DNA of 64,000 nucleotides from Planctomycetota bacterium. GTDB lineage: Bacteria > Planctomycetota > Phycisphaerae > Phycisphaerales > UBA1924. Positions 42,315 to 55,816 of this stretch are shown here, piece after piece; position 1 is the first letter of the stretch, and the number at the start of each line of letters is the position of its first letter. Below the pieces are notes generated by a model, which was not told where the DNA came from, did no database searches, and saw only the letters and a list, made by a program, of their open reading frames with translations. The position numbers were made by a program, and so were the translations under genes. The stretch lies in contig JAFIFX010000003.1 in NCBI GenBank assembly GCA_020831805.1, positions 1 to 64,000 on the forward strand, in the 5' to 3' direction.

Positions 42315-45300
42315 TCAGCGCTCCGCGGCGGCCATCGCTGGCGGCCGTGCAGCGTTGCTCGGCCGGGGGAACCAGGCGGATTCGAACTCCTCAAGGCCGA
42401 TCCCCTCGGGCAGCACCTTGGCCAGCATCGCGGCGCGTGCGATCCGGTTCTCGGCCTCGGTCAGTTCGAGCAGGTCGATGGCCGCGATCACACGGACGAG
42501 CCGGGCCAGCGTCTCGGCCCGCTCGGCGTCGGTCCTCGCCGCGTAGGCGATCGGATCATCCGGACGGCCGGCGCGGCTCCAGTTGTTCCAGAGGCCGGAG
42601 ATCTCCCGGTGGACCCGGGCGGTCTCGCCGCGAACCGGCACCGCCCCCACCACCCGTTCTCCGAGCAGCTCGGTGTAGGCGGTGGTCAGGCGGCCGAGGC
42701 TGCGGCGAGAGAACCGCTCGATCGTCGCGACCCAGGCGTCCGTGTCGCCCGCGACCCGCACGCCGCCGTCGATCACAACCTCGGCCGGGCCCGCCCCCGG
42801 CGCGGCCTGCGTGCTGCCACGCGGCTCGAACCCGAGTTCGGCCAGCACGCGTGCGTCGGCCAGCAGACGCTCGTCGTCCCGCAGGGGCACGCCGATCTCG
42901 GCGGAGAACGCCTCGGCCAGGTTGGCCCGGGAATCCGTGGGCGGCACCGAGGATGCGAAGGCGGCCAGGTCGTAGGCGTAGAGGAGTCCCTTGGTGTCTG
43001 CGAGCGTCCCGAGGAACCGCTCGATGCCCACGCCGCCCTCGATCACCTCGATGGTCAGCCCCCCGGCATCGCCGGTCCCGGTCTGGTTGGCGAGAACGAC
43101 GGGCCCCGCGCCGATCGCGATCGAGCCCGGGTCCGCCACGATGTCGCCTTCCAGCAGGATGCTCCCCGCGGCGATCAACGACGCCCCCTCGTCCGCGGTG
43201 CCGGGCTGGTCGCGGTCGCCCTCGTTGTCCGGGCCGTCGATGGTGCCGGCGACACGGCCGAGGAGCCGGATCTGCCCGTTCGCGCCGAGCGAGCGCAGGG
43301 CCAGATCGCCCAGCACGGTCATGTCGCCGACCTCGATCAGCGTCGAGTCGCCGCCCTGGGCGGTCATGGAGAGCGAGCCGAAGCTGAGGATCTTCTGGCC
43401 GCGGCCCGCGCGGATCGAGTCGGTCGCGACCACCTGGAAGAGCGTGGACAGGTCCGTCAGGCTCAGCTGCGTCAGATCGAGCCCGGCCATCGCCGCGTTG
43501 GCGAACAGGAAGGTCGAGACGCTCGGTGAGCCGGCCAGGTCGTTGCCGAAGCGGATGTTGCGGAACGCGCCGCCCGCGAAGCCGCCCTCCGGTGCGACGC
43601 CGATCGAGCCGCGGAACTTGAACGGGGTGCGCCCCTCGCCCACGCCCGCCCAGGCGTCGCCGTCGTACTGGAAGGCGATATCGGATGCTCCGAAGATTTC
43701 CGAGTAGATGTTCCCGCCGAACAACGCCGTGCCCAGGCCCGTGTGGAACACCACCGCGTCCCCGAAGACCGACACCGGGGCTTCGAAGGTCATGTCGCCG
43801 AGCACCCGCACATCGGCGCCGACCCGGACAAGATCGGCCTCGGCGTAGAGATTGCCCAGGCGCTGGTCGCCCGTGTCGCCGACACCGCCCGCCAGCGTGA
43901 TCACGCCGTCGCTAGCGAGCAGCGTCAGGTCATGGAACGCGCCGGTCTGGGAGAGGACCTGCCCGGTGGCCTCGATCGAGGTTCCGCCGAGCAGCGACAG
44001 GGTGACATCGTTGATCAGGGTGGTCGTCCCGTCGAGCAGGATGCCCCCGGCCGTCGCGGTCATGTCCGCGCCGAGCCGGATGGATCCGTTGTCCCGCGCC
44101 ACGAGCTGGATGTCCCCCGCGTGGACCGACACCTGCCCGGTGTTCGAGATGTTGTTGGTGCGGACGAGGATCGAGTTGCCGGTGGCCAGCAGCGAGCCCC
44201 CGCCGAGACGCAGGGTTTCGTTAATCTCGATCCGACCGTTGGAGAACGGGTCCGGTGAGGCGGGCTGGCCGGGGTCGGCCGCGTTGAGCACCAGGTTGAG
44301 CGACTGCCCGTCGGCCGCGTAGGCCCCGCCGTGCAGCAGGATCGATCCGGCCGCATTGAGGGTCAGCGTGGCCTCGCCGCCCGAGAGCATCACGAACTGG
44401 GCCGACTCCATCTGGATGATCTCGCCGGATGCGTTGGAGAGCGGGTTGAAAGTCGTCAGCGTGACATCCATCCCGCTGTTGAGCGCGGCGTTGATCAGGT
44501 TCACACCGATGACGGCCGTGTTGACCGGTCCCCAGCCGCCCAGCGAGCCCAACGAGCCTGGGGCGATGATGATGTTGGTCGGGTCGATCAGCCAGTGTCC
44601 CCCGCGTCCGTTGGCGGCGGTCGCATCCACCACACGGGAGATCCGCAGGCCGAGCAGGCCGGATGTCTCGATGAACCCGCCGTCCCCCGACACGGCCCCG
44701 CCGCGGGCGGTCAGGTGGCCGTCGATCTCAGTGAACACATCCGACCAGACCACGATGGAGCCGCCGTCCCCGGCAACCAGCGCATCGGCATGGACGGAGG
44801 AGTGCTCGTCGATGTACACGAAATCGGAGCGGTCGGCGTGGATATCCGCGTGCGGGTTGCCGCCGATGACGACCGAGCCGCCGCCGAGGTCGCCGGATGC
44901 GTCGATGGTTGCGCCGCGCAGTTCCACGGACTCGCCGAGCAGGAGCACCTCGCCCCCGTGATCGCCCCGACGGGCGTTGATCTCACCGGAGACGACCGCG
45001 CGGCCGCCGCCGCCGTGGATGGTCGCAGAGCCGGCATCGATCGTCCCCGTGTTCCACGCCGCGAGCGAGAACACATCGCCCGCGGCCAGATCCAGGCCGG
45101 CATGTCCCGAGGACCCCAGCTGGTCGGCGCCCGCGCCCGAGGGGATCTCGACCTGGACGAAGACCCGCCCGAGCTGCTCGCCGATCAGCACCCGCTCCCC
45201 GGCGGCCATGACGACCGTGCCGTTGGGAGCGGAGATCGTGCCGTGGTTGGCGACGCGCCCGCCGATCAGGGCGATGAGGTCGCCGCGGAGGTGGCCGCGG

Positions 45301-45764
45301 TTCTCCACGATGCCACGAGCGTCCGTGAAGCGGTTGACGCCGGCGATGAAGTCGGTGTTCGAGAGGTTCCCGGCGGCCGCATAGAGCGCGCCGACATTCA
45401 CGACCGAGCCCTGCCCGAAGATCACGCCGGCGGGGTTGATGATGAAGACCTGCCCGTTGGCGGTCAGGTTGCCCATGATCTCCGTCGGGACACCGGAGTT
45501 GATCCGGTTGAGCACCCGGCTGCTCAGGCCGGGCATGAGGAACTCCACGGTGTAGCCCGCGTCGATGTTGAAGTTGAGCCAGTCGATGATCGTCAGCTCA
45601 CCGGTGAGGATCCGCAGATAGTCGTCGCCGAAAATGAACTCGGCGGACCCGTAGACGACATCCCCGCCGTCGGGGCCGGACGCCGCGGCGGGAAGCCCGC
45701 AGGCCGCGATCAACGCCAGAGCCAACGCGCCGTGCCGGGTGAAATTGCGTGTCTTGGTGCTCAT
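42315..45764 (-). CDS. filamentous-haemagglutinin-like exoprotein (TpsA)
   Basis: A 1149-residue exported protein: extended signal peptide (to about residue 29, LALIAACGLPAAAS), then the two-partner-secretion domain with LNRINSGVPTEIMGNLTANG and NPAGVIFGQGSVVNVGALYA, the FHA N-terminal signature, and a long beta-helix-like region rich in Gly, Asp, Leu and Ser (~150-850). The last ~200 residues are charged and probably helical, with no classical FHA repeats. It is secreted through the TpsB encoded directly upstream and may serve in adhesion. ATG 45764 is set by GGAGG 6 nt upstream. Confidence 0.9.
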   Translation of the reverse strand: MSTKTRNFTRHGALALALIAACGLPAAASGPDGGDVVYGSAEFIFGDDYLRILTGELTIIDWLNFNIDAGYTVEFLMPGLSSRVLNRINSGVPTEIMGNLTANGQVFIINPAGVIFGQGSVVNVGALYAAAGNLSNTDFIAGVNRFTDARGIVENRGHLRGDLIALIGGRVANHGTISAPNGTVVMAAGERVLIGEQLGRVFVQVEIPSGAGADQLGSSGHAGLDLAAGDVFSLAAWNTGTIDAGSATIHGGGGRAVVSGEINARRGDHGGEVLLLGESVELRGATIDASGDLGGGSVVIGGNPHADIHADRSDFVYIDEHSSVHADALVAGDGGSIVVWSDVFTEIDGHLTARGGAVSGDGGFIETSGLLGLRISRVVDATAANGRGGHWLIDPTNIIIAPGSLGSLGGWGPVNTAVIGVNLINAALNSGMDVTLTTFNPLSNASGEIIQMESAQFVMLSGGEATLTLNAAGSILLHGGAYAADGQSLNLVLNAADPGQPASPDPFSNGRIEINETLRLGGGSLLATGNSILVRTNNISNTGQVSVHAGDIQLVARDNGSIRLGADMTATAGGILLDGTTTLINDVTLSLLGGTSIEATGQVLSQTGAFHDLTLLASDGVITLAGGVGDTGDQRLGNLYAEADLVRVGADVRVLGDMTFEAPVSVFGDAVVFHTGLGTALFGGNIYSEIFGASDIAFQYDGDAWAGVGEGRTPFKFRGSIGVAPEGGFAGGAFRNIRFGNDLAGSPSVSTFLFANAAMAGLDLTQLSLTDLSTLFQVVATDSIRAGRGQKILSFGSLSMTAQGGDSTLIEVGDMTVLGDLALRSLGANGQIRLLGRVAGTIDGPDNEGDRDQPGTADEGASLIAAGSILLEGDIVADPGSIAIGAGPVVLANQTGTGDAGGLTIEVIEGGVGIERFLGTLADTKGLLYAYDLAAFASSVPPTDSRANLAEAFSAEIGVPLRDDERLLADARVLAELGFEPRGSTQAAPGAGPAEVVIDGGVRVAGDTDAWVATIERFSRRSLGRLTTAYTELLGERVVGAVPVRGETARVHREISGLWNNWSRAGRPDDPIAYAARTDAERAETLARLVRVIAAIDLLELTEAENRIARAAMLAKVLPEGIGLEEFESAWFPRPSNAARPPAMAAAER

Positions 45765-45793
45765 CTTCAACCTCCGTCCGGCGTGACAGCCGG

Positions 45794-47707
45794 CTAGAAA
45801 AGCAGCGTCGCGGAGAAATGCAGGCGTTTGTCGCCCACCTTCGTGGTGCGATTGGCCCCCTCACCGATATTGGTCAGGGCCATGCCGTAGTCGGTTCGGA
45901 CCGTCAGGTTGCGTCGGAGCCTGAGTTCCGCGCCGATCCCGACGCCGACCAGAGACTCATCCCGCTCGAAGAACGGGGCGTCGTTCTGCGTGACCCGGGC
46001 CGCGTCGATGAAACCCTTGAGGATCAGGTTCCAGTCGGCCACGCCGTACGGCCGGGTCCGCTGCGTGCGGAACGGCCGGCCGAACAGGGTGGCCGGCTCA
46101 GGCGCGATGGACCCCGCCCGGCCGAAGTGGTAGCGGTACTCGGCGGACGCGACGATCGCGTTGTCGCCGACGACCGACGATTCGGGGTAGCCGCGCACCG
46201 TCGAGAAGCCGCCGGCGACCATCTCGAAGTTGGGCACCAGCCGGTGCCCGAGGGCGTGCTGGGCCCGCACCGAGACGGCCAGCTCGTGGGCCAGCGTCAT
46301 CGAGTCCGGACCCCGGTCGCCCCGGAACCCCGACGGGTCGAACCAGGGCTCCAGGAACCGGGAGTGGTACCAAGAGCCGCGCACGATGGCGAAGTCCTTG
46401 TCCACCCCGAACCGCCCGAGCCGCTGCACCCCGATCGCATCGGTGCCAGCGACCGAGGCCCAGTTGCCCTCGATGCTCACCTCGGCGAAGGTCTGCTTGA
46501 GGGGCGTGGCCCGCTCCCACCGCAGGCCCGCGTAGGGCAGGAAGAACTTCTCAGACCCCTCGATCAGGAACAGCCGGTTCTCGACCTCGATGGACTCGAA
46601 CCGCGCGCCCGCGAAGACATCGATGAACCGATCACCGTCCTGGTAGATGTTGTACGCGATCTCCGCGCCGATCTCGTAGCCCTCGCCGCGGAAGTTCTCG
46701 AAGCCCAGACCGACATCCGCTGCGGTGTATTCGTTCCAACGCCCCCGCAGCGTCGCGCGGGCGCGGGGCCCCAGGTCGAACGAGTACGAGCCGAGGATCG
46801 CGTGGCTCTCGTCGAAGCCGGCCGTGATGTAATCGAGCCTCAGGATGTCGTCCTGCCCGGTCAGTTGGTTGTGGACGAATCCGAACCGATACTGCCAGGG
46901 GTCGGTGCTCTCGGTGCCGGTGTTGCTGGCCTGGCCGAAGACGGTCCACTGCTTCGGCTCGTTGAGGAGCAGGTCCACCACGACATCGCCCGGCTCGTTC
47001 CCCGGGGCGATCGCCGCCTCGACCGAGCGGCCGGGGTGGCGGCTCAGGCGGGCGATCTCGCCATCGATCGCCGGCCGGGTCAGCAGGTCGCCCTCCCGGA
47101 TCCGGATCCGCTCGCGCTGGCGTGCGTGGGCCGGGTGGTTCACATTGGATTTCTCGTCCTCCGCATCGCGCTCGGCGATGCGGTCGCCGGCGGCCACCGT
47201 CCGCACCTGCCCCACCGCCGCACGCCAGATCAGGACCGACAGCGTCCGGTTCTCCGGCCCGCGCAGGTCGGCCCGGGTGGTCTGGTACGCGATCTCCGAG
47301 GCGTCCGGCGTGACCAGATGCCCGATCATCCCGAACTCGCGTTCGAGGGCGTCGCGGACACCCTGGTTGATCGCGGCCAACGCGCTGCCGTGGATGACGA
47401 CGGTGCGGTCCGCGCCGATCGCTCCGAGCCGGACCGCGCGGGTCGGCCCGTCCGCCAGCGGCCCGATGAAGCCGTCGCTTGTCGGGGTCAGCAGCACCAC
47501 GATGCTTTCGAGCCGCTCGGGGTCGGGCAGATCAGGATGCGGGAAGGGATACGCGAAGCGGATCCGGTCGACGGGATACCGCTCGCCGTCCCGCTCGGGG
47601 TCGGGCTGTGCCCAAGCCTCGCCAGGCGGGATCGCCGCCGCCTCGGGGGGGTAAACGCCTCCGCCAAGGGCGCACAGCAGGGTGAAATGCACTGCCAATC
47701 GCTGCAC
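45794..47707 (-). CDS. TpsB/ShlB-family outer-membrane transporter
   Basis: A 637-residue outer-membrane protein from a GTG start. A signal peptide (LLCALGGGVYPPEAAA) leads into a POTRA-like region (residues ~80-230; VVIHGSALAAINQGVRDAL) and a ~400-residue transmembrane beta-barrel with the conserved barrel motif around GGFSTVRGYPESSVVGDNA (the VRGY of FhaC) and a C-terminal aromatic end (LHFSATLLF). It recognises the TPS domain of the exoprotein encoded 29 bp downstream and translocates it. This pair shows that the organism has a true outer membrane. Confidence 0.9.
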   Translation of the reverse strand: MQRLAVHFTLLCALGGGVYPPEAAAIPPGEAWAQPDPERDGERYPVDRIRFAYPFPHPDLPDPERLESIVVLLTPTSDGFIGPLADGPTRAVRLGAIGADRTVVIHGSALAAINQGVRDALEREFGMIGHLVTPDASEIAYQTTRADLRGPENRTLSVLIWRAAVGQVRTVAAGDRIAERDAEDEKSNVNHPAHARQRERIRIREGDLLTRPAIDGEIARLSRHPGRSVEAAIAPGNEPGDVVVDLLLNEPKQWTVFGQASNTGTESTDPWQYRFGFVHNQLTGQDDILRLDYITAGFDESHAILGSYSFDLGPRARATLRGRWNEYTAADVGLGFENFRGEGYEIGAEIAYNIYQDGDRFIDVFAGARFESIEVENRLFLIEGSEKFFLPYAGLRWERATPLKQTFAEVSIEGNWASVAGTDAIGVQRLGRFGVDKDFAIVRGSWYHSRFLEPWFDPSGFRGDRGPDSMTLAHELAVSVRAQHALGHRLVPNFEMVAGGFSTVRGYPESSVVGDNAIVASAEYRYHFGRAGSIAPEPATLFGRPFRTQRTRPYGVADWNLILKGFIDAARVTQNDAPFFERDESLVGVGIGAELRLRRNLTVRTDYGMALTNIGEGANRTTKVGDKRLHFSATLLF

Positions 47708-47868
47708 GACCGCCTCAGTTCTCGTCCCCGGGCCAGTGTATCCCAGCCAGATGCCGAGAGCGTGCGAAAGGTCCGAAAACAGCAGCGGGTTCGATCTCGG
47801 ATCAGCTTCTCGGAGCCGATTGCCGGGCCGCGATCAACAGCACGCCCGAGCCGCCCGATCAGTCCAGC

Positions 47869-48201
47869 ATGAACCGCCATTTGTCCCATCGCGCCGGCCG
47901 GAACCTGCTCACTCTCTCGGTGTGTTCCGGTGCGCTCATGCTGCCGGGTTGCGGTCTCTGGCGGGCCAACTCCGCCGCGGATGTTCAGGCGACGGAGGCG
48001 CATGAAGTGCTGACCGAACTAGGCCTCACGGCCCCGGTCGCGGACGCCGTCGACCGCACCCGAACGACGGAGCAGCCGGAGGCGCGCGGCCCCTCGCTCG
48101 TCGCCGGGGATGCGATTGCGTGGCGTTGGGCGCTGGCGTACGACATCGCCCCGTACCCGGGCTCATCGCTCAAGGTACGGACGGCGGTCGTGGCCGAGTA
48201 A
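47869..48201 (+). CDS. small lipoprotein, function unknown
   Basis: A 110-residue predicted lipoprotein: N-terminal hydrophobic segment and lipobox LMLPGC with Cys28, then a hydrophilic chain without recognised domains. It starts 161 bp from the divergent tpsB and could share its promoter region. The open frame is confirmed by a plausible signal and codon use similar to neighbours, but there is no clear ribosome binding site. Confidence 0.6.
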   Translation: MNRHLSHRAGRNLLTLSVCSGALMLPGCGLWRANSAADVQATEAHEVLTELGLTAPVADAVDRTRTTEQPEARGPSLVAGDAIAWRWALAYDIAPYPGSSLKVRTAVVAE

Positions 48202-48242
48202 CACCGGGGTTCGGGGTCCGGGGGTGGTCGGGGGGGCGGGGA

Positions 48243-49100
48243 TCATGGCCGGTTGGCCGCGCGGGTCATCATGTCGCGGAACGCGGTGATGTCGAGGGTA
48301 TCGACTGAACCGTCGCGGTTCACATCAGCCCGCGGGTCCCCCGCGTGGTACAGCACCAGAAACGCGTTGAAATCGGCCGTGGTGATCCGCCCGTCGCCGG
48401 TCGAGTCAAAGCGACGCACGAACGCGTCGATCTCGCGACGCTCGCGCATGGTCTGCCACGCGAGCGCCCGCTCGTCCGCGTCGAGCTCGCCGTCCCCGTC
48501 CCGGTCGAACTCGGCGAGCATCCGTTGCATCTGGCGTTCACGCTGGCGCTGCTGATCCCGCATCATCGCGCGACGCTCCCGCTCGCTGAGGACACCATCG
48601 CCGTCACGGTCATACCGCTCGATCATCCGGGCTTCCCACCGATCACGCCGGTTCTGGATTTCCTCCTGCAGCGCCTGGCGTTCCTCCTCACTCAGGATGC
48701 CGTCACCGTCCGCGTCGAAACGATCCAGAAGCCTGCGGCCCATGGGGGACTCAAGCAAGGCGTTGAGGTTCTCGTCATCGAGTTCCCCGTCCCAGGAGGC
48801 CATCCGCTCCTCCCACTGCGCCCGCATGGCCTCCATCCGTTCGCGTCGCTCCTCCGGAGAGAGGCTCTGGAACGCATCCCAGTCGAACTGGGAATCCCAC
48901 TGGCCCCCGGGGGCGGTTTCCGGAGTTGACGGGATGAAGGTGCGGCCGGGCATGGGCTCGGTCATGGCGAAGCTCTGGGTGGTCGGGGCTGGCAGGGCGG
49001 CGGCCTCCTGCGGGGATTTTTGCCCAAATGCGATCACGGCGGCCCCAAGGCCCGCTGCGGCTGTCCCCAGAACGATCGGAAATACCACCTTGGTCTGCAT
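48243..49100 (-). CDS. secreted EF-hand protein
   Basis: A 285-residue protein with an N-terminal membrane/signal segment (VVFPIVLGTAAAGLGAAVIAF), a Pro/Thr-rich link, a strongly charged Arg/Glu helix region and five EF-hand-like calcium loops: DADGDGILSEEE, DRDGDGVLSERE, DRDGDGELDADE, DSTGDGRITTAD and DVNRDGSVDTLD. It would bind calcium outside the cytoplasm. The last two loops resemble the dockerin-like tails of the glucan enzymes. ATG 49100 is preferred; a longer start would include sequence close to the tRNA-Met terminator. Confidence 0.85.
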   Translation of the reverse strand: MQTKVVFPIVLGTAAAGLGAAVIAFGQKSPQEAAALPAPTTQSFAMTEPMPGRTFIPSTPETAPGGQWDSQFDWDAFQSLSPEERRERMEAMRAQWEERMASWDGELDDENLNALLESPMGRRLLDRFDADGDGILSEEERQALQEEIQNRRDRWEARMIERYDRDGDGVLSERERRAMMRDQQRQRERQMQRMLAEFDRDGDGELDADERALAWQTMRERREIDAFVRRFDSTGDGRITTADFNAFLVLYHAGDPRADVNRDGSVDTLDITAFRDMMTRAANRP

Positions 49101-49160
49101 CGGAGCCCTCCAGTAGGGAGTGTTTTCGGCATAACGGCCCACATGGACGCGGAATTGCAC

Positions 49161-49190
49161 ACGCCCCGACCGATTTACCGGCCGGGGCGT
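49161..49190 (-). terminator. probable terminator of tRNA-Met
   Basis: A 12-bp stem with one mismatch (ACGCCCCGRCCG) and 6-nt loop starts 8 nt beyond the tRNA 3' end. On the minus strand only CAATTCC follows, so the T-tract is poor. Confidence 0.5.
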
Positions 49191-49197
49191 CTGGAAG

Positions 49198-49271
49198 TGG
49201 CGAGGGGGAGACTTGAACTCCCGACCTGAGGGTTATGAATCCTCCGCTCTAGCCAGCTGAGCTACCTCGCC
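49198..49271 (-). tRNA. tRNA-Met (anticodon CAT)
   Basis: A 74-nt cloverleaf: acceptor GGCGAGG/CCTCGCC, D-arm GCTC/GAGC, anticodon loop TTCATAA, T-arm GGGAG-TTCAAGT-CTCCC, discriminator A. A31-C39 at the base of the anticodon loop is unpaired. It lacks the initiator features (three G-C pairs before the loop), so it is the elongator. CCA is not encoded. Confidence 0.9.
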
Positions 49272-49349
49272 AAGATTGATTGAGCATGCATCGTAGCGGC
49301 CTGCCGCCGGAGGGCCAGCCGGGTGGCCGAGAACCGCCGGAAATGCCTG

Positions 49350-49637
49350 TCAGGACGAGGGTTCCGAGCGAGGCGTCTCGGCACCCTGGGCCACCCGCTG
49401 GTCCGAACCGGTCGAAACCGGGGGCCGGGCGGACTCGAACTTGGGCGGCTCGGGCTTCGCCGACTCGTCCTCGATCTCGTCCCCGATATCTTTCAGGCCC
49501 TTTTTGAACTGCACGATGCCCTGACCGAGGCTCCGCCCCACTTCCGGCAGACGGCGTCCGAACAGCAGGAGCATGACCGCTCCCACGACAATCATTTCGG
49601 TCCAGCCAATGTTCGGCAGGAAGGCAAGGGTGTGCAT
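49350..49637 (-). CDS. tatA: Sec-independent translocase protein TatA/B type
   Basis: A 95-residue protein of the Tat A/B family: short periplasmic start, one membrane helix (WTEMIVVGAVMLLLFG), the hinge GRRLPEVGRSLGQGI and an amphipathic helix (VQFKKGLKDIGDEI), then an acidic/Pro-rich disordered tail. FG at the helix end and F in the amphipathic helix are TatA hallmarks. It forms the pore of the twin-arginine pathway. ATG 49637 fits the family start; a GTG at 49661 is also possible. No tatC is adjacent. Confidence 0.88.
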   Translation of the reverse strand: MHTLAFLPNIGWTEMIVVGAVMLLLFGRRLPEVGRSLGQGIVQFKKGLKDIGDEIEDESAKPEPPKFESARPPVSTGSDQRVAQGAETPRSEPSS

Positions 49638-49699
49638 GCAGGATGAAAGGGGCCCGGTCACCCCCGGTCAACGACCTTCCGCGGACCAGATAGCCGATC

Positions 49700-53546
<3,847 letters not shown>

Positions 53547-53548
53547 GC

Positions 53549-54556
53549 TCAGCGCGATCCGCCCAGGATCGCCCGCCCTAACGCCGTGCCGCTGTCGTAC
53601 GCGGCCTCGACCCGCGCTCCGAGCAACCAGTCGCCGCAGAATCCCAGCCGGGACGACCCATCGTACAGGAACGCCGTGCCGAGCGGCTCGGCCGCGAGCG
53701 CGTACCGCCAACGGTGGGCCCGTGCATTGAGCAGGCCGGGCGTCACGCCGACCAGATCCCGGAACGCCCCGAGCAGCGCCTCGACCACCCAGGCGGGTTC
53801 GCGTTCCAGCTCGTGCTGCGACCATCCCGGCGTGGCGTGCAGCACCCATCGATCCACGCCGTCCCGCACGCGGCCCGGCTTCGAGCTGTCCCGCGCGATC
53901 CAGCCGAGCGTCCCCTCGTCCTCGATCCGAGCCCCATCAAACGGCGCGTCGACCGGGCCGTCGAACGCCGCCATGACCGCCCAGCACGGGCTGATCCGGG
54001 CCCGCTCGGTTTCCCGTGCCAGACCCGGCGCCGCGGGGCGCACCATCTCGCCCGCCTGCGGCCCGGGAACCGCGACGACGAGCGTCCGAAACGGCCCACA
54101 TTCGCTTTCTTGATCGCCCCGCACGAACCAGGCTTCCCCGTCGCGTCGAACCCCGACCGCCCGCACGCCGTGGCGGACATCGAGCCCCTCGCCCATCGCG
54201 CGGGCCAGCTCGTTCATGCCGGGGACGCCCACCCACCGCTGCTCGTCGGTGCTCGGGCTCCAAGAGCCCTTGCGGATCACGCCCAGTCGGGCGTCCCACA
54301 CGCCGACGCGGCCCTCATCGGCCAGGCGGTCCACCAGCGCGGAAAAGTCCGGGCCGCGCGCCGTGAAATACTGGGCCCCGTGATCAAACCGGCCGGATTC
54401 GCCGCGCCGGGTCGAGGCCCGGCCGCCCGGCCCGCGGCCCTTGTCGAGCACGACCACGCGCCCGCGTTCCTGGAGAATACCGGCGCACGCCAACCCCGCG
54501 ACCCCCCCACCGATCACGCAGGCGGCCAGATTGTCCGGGTCCGAGACCTGTGCCAA
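53549..54556 (-). CDS. FAD-dependent amine oxidase-like protein (renalase/NAD(P)-binding family)
   Basis: A 335-residue flavoprotein: dinucleotide-binding AACVIGGGVAGLACAGILQE, VLDKGRGPGGRAST, GRFDHGAQYFTAR, and near the end GFCGDWLLGARVEAAYDSG for FAD binding. These are the marks of renalase-like oxidoreductases acting on NAD(P)H isomers or amines. The start is a TTG at 54556: GGAGGG lies 7 nt before it and the Rossmann strand begins 11 residues later; a longer frame would run into the divergent secreted-protein gene. It converges with the CYTH gene (2 bp between stops). Confidence 0.87.
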   Translation of the reverse strand: MAQVSDPDNLAACVIGGGVAGLACAGILQERGRVVVLDKGRGPGGRASTRRGESGRFDHGAQYFTARGPDFSALVDRLADEGRVGVWDARLGVIRKGSWSPSTDEQRWVGVPGMNELARAMGEGLDVRHGVRAVGVRRDGEAWFVRGDQESECGPFRTLVVAVPGPQAGEMVRPAAPGLARETERARISPCWAVMAAFDGPVDAPFDGARIEDEGTLGWIARDSSKPGRVRDGVDRWVLHATPGWSQHELEREPAWVVEALLGAFRDLVGVTPGLLNARAHRWRYALAAEPLGTAFLYDGSSRLGFCGDWLLGARVEAAYDSGTALGRAILGGSR

Positions 54557-54730
54557 GAAATACCCTCCGGACGCGAAGCTTCGCCGAGCCGCTCCAGCCG
54601 GATGGTCCGAACCGGAAAATCTGCGGAGGAAACCGAAACCATCCCGGCTCGGCGGTGTCTTCCTTCCAGAGCCCCACGAGGGCGTCGAAGAGCGTACCGC
54701 CCCAACGGCCCAAGCATCAGGAGCGATCAC

Positions 54731-55798
54731 ATGAAACGCCGAACCAACCGATGGGCGACCATCGCCACGCTGCTCTGTCTTGCCGGCACGGCCGCGGCCC
54801 AACCGGAGCGGGATCTCGGGCTTTCACCCGAACGCAGCGTCCGCTCGATCGAAGCCATGGCCCCGGTCAACGCGGCCCTGGTGTACTACCAACTCTTCCT
54901 CGACGCGAAGATGGACACGCTGACCGAGGCCGTCGAGATCGTTCGCAACGCCCGCGACGGGGATGCCGGGGCCGAAACCGAGCGCCTGCACGCGCTCCTC
55001 GCGGAGTGTGGCCCGCTCCTGGACGGCTTCGTGGCCGCCGGGGCCTTGCCGGAGTGTGATTTCGGTATCCGGTTCCAGGACGGCTGGTTGGCTGATCTGC
55101 CCCACCTCGGGCGGATGAGAACCGTCGCCCTGGCGCTGGGCGCCGACGCACGCCGGCTCGGCGCGGAGGGGCAGCTCGGAAAGGCCGCGGACCGGATCGC
55201 CACGATGTACCACATCGCCCGCCATGTGCGCCAGGATCCGTTGATCATCGCGAACCTCGTCGCCATGGCCATCACGGACGAAGCGAACAAGGCCGTGGCC
55301 GATCTGGAGGCGATGGGTCCGATCGCGCCGCAGGACCGGGCCCGCCTGGCCGACGCGATCGACCGGTTCGGACGCGACGAGCCATTCCAGACCCGCCGGG
55401 CGATCTGGATGGAGGGCGTGGTCACCGTCGGCTGGCTCGCGAAGACCTTCCCGGACGGGGGCGTGGCGTCTGGGCTGATCGAACTGGGCCTGTACGATCC
55501 CAACATCCCCGCGGCGGACCGCGCCCGCTACGACGCGATGACGATCGAGGATCTCCGCGAGCAGGCCGGGCTCATGGGCAACTATTACCGGTCGGTTCTG
55601 GAACAATGGGAGTCGCCGGACGCCGTCACCGAGATCCGAGCGATCGAGCTGAAGGTGGCCGAGGGCGAGTTCGGGATGCTCGCAAAGTTCTTCGCGCCCT
55701 CCCTGACCAGGACGAAGCAACGGAATATCGAGGCCAGCCGTGAGTTGCTCCGAACACGGGATCGGCTGGTTGAAAATCTTCCTGATTCGGACGATTGA
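54731..55798 (+). CDS. secreted helical protein of unknown function
   Basis: A 355-residue exported protein with a clear signal peptide (TIATLLCLAGTAAAQPE) and an all-helical body rich in Ala, Arg, Asp and Glu, without domains I recognise. AGGAG lies a few bases before the ATG. It is followed at 18 bp by an ECF sigma-factor gene and its presumed membrane partner, so all three may form an operon in which it could act as sensor or as the regulated product. Confidence 0.75.
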   Translation: MKRRTNRWATIATLLCLAGTAAAQPERDLGLSPERSVRSIEAMAPVNAALVYYQLFLDAKMDTLTEAVEIVRNARDGDAGAETERLHALLAECGPLLDGFVAAGALPECDFGIRFQDGWLADLPHLGRMRTVALALGADARRLGAEGQLGKAADRIATMYHIARHVRQDPLIIANLVAMAITDEANKAVADLEAMGPIAPQDRARLADAIDRFGRDEPFQTRRAIWMEGVVTVGWLAKTFPDGGVASGLIELGLYDPNIPAADRARYDAMTIEDLREQAGLMGNYYRSVLEQWESPDAVTEIRAIELKVAEGEFGMLAKFFAPSLTRTKQRNIEASRELLRTRDRLVENLPDSDD

Positions 55799-55816
55799 AC
55801 CGAGGCCCCCGCCCTA

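Noticed and set aside
49198-49271. tRNA-Met as a pseudogene because of the A31-C39 mismatch
   Set aside because: All other stems and invariant positions are intact and a probable terminator follows; single mismatches at this position occur in functional tRNAs.
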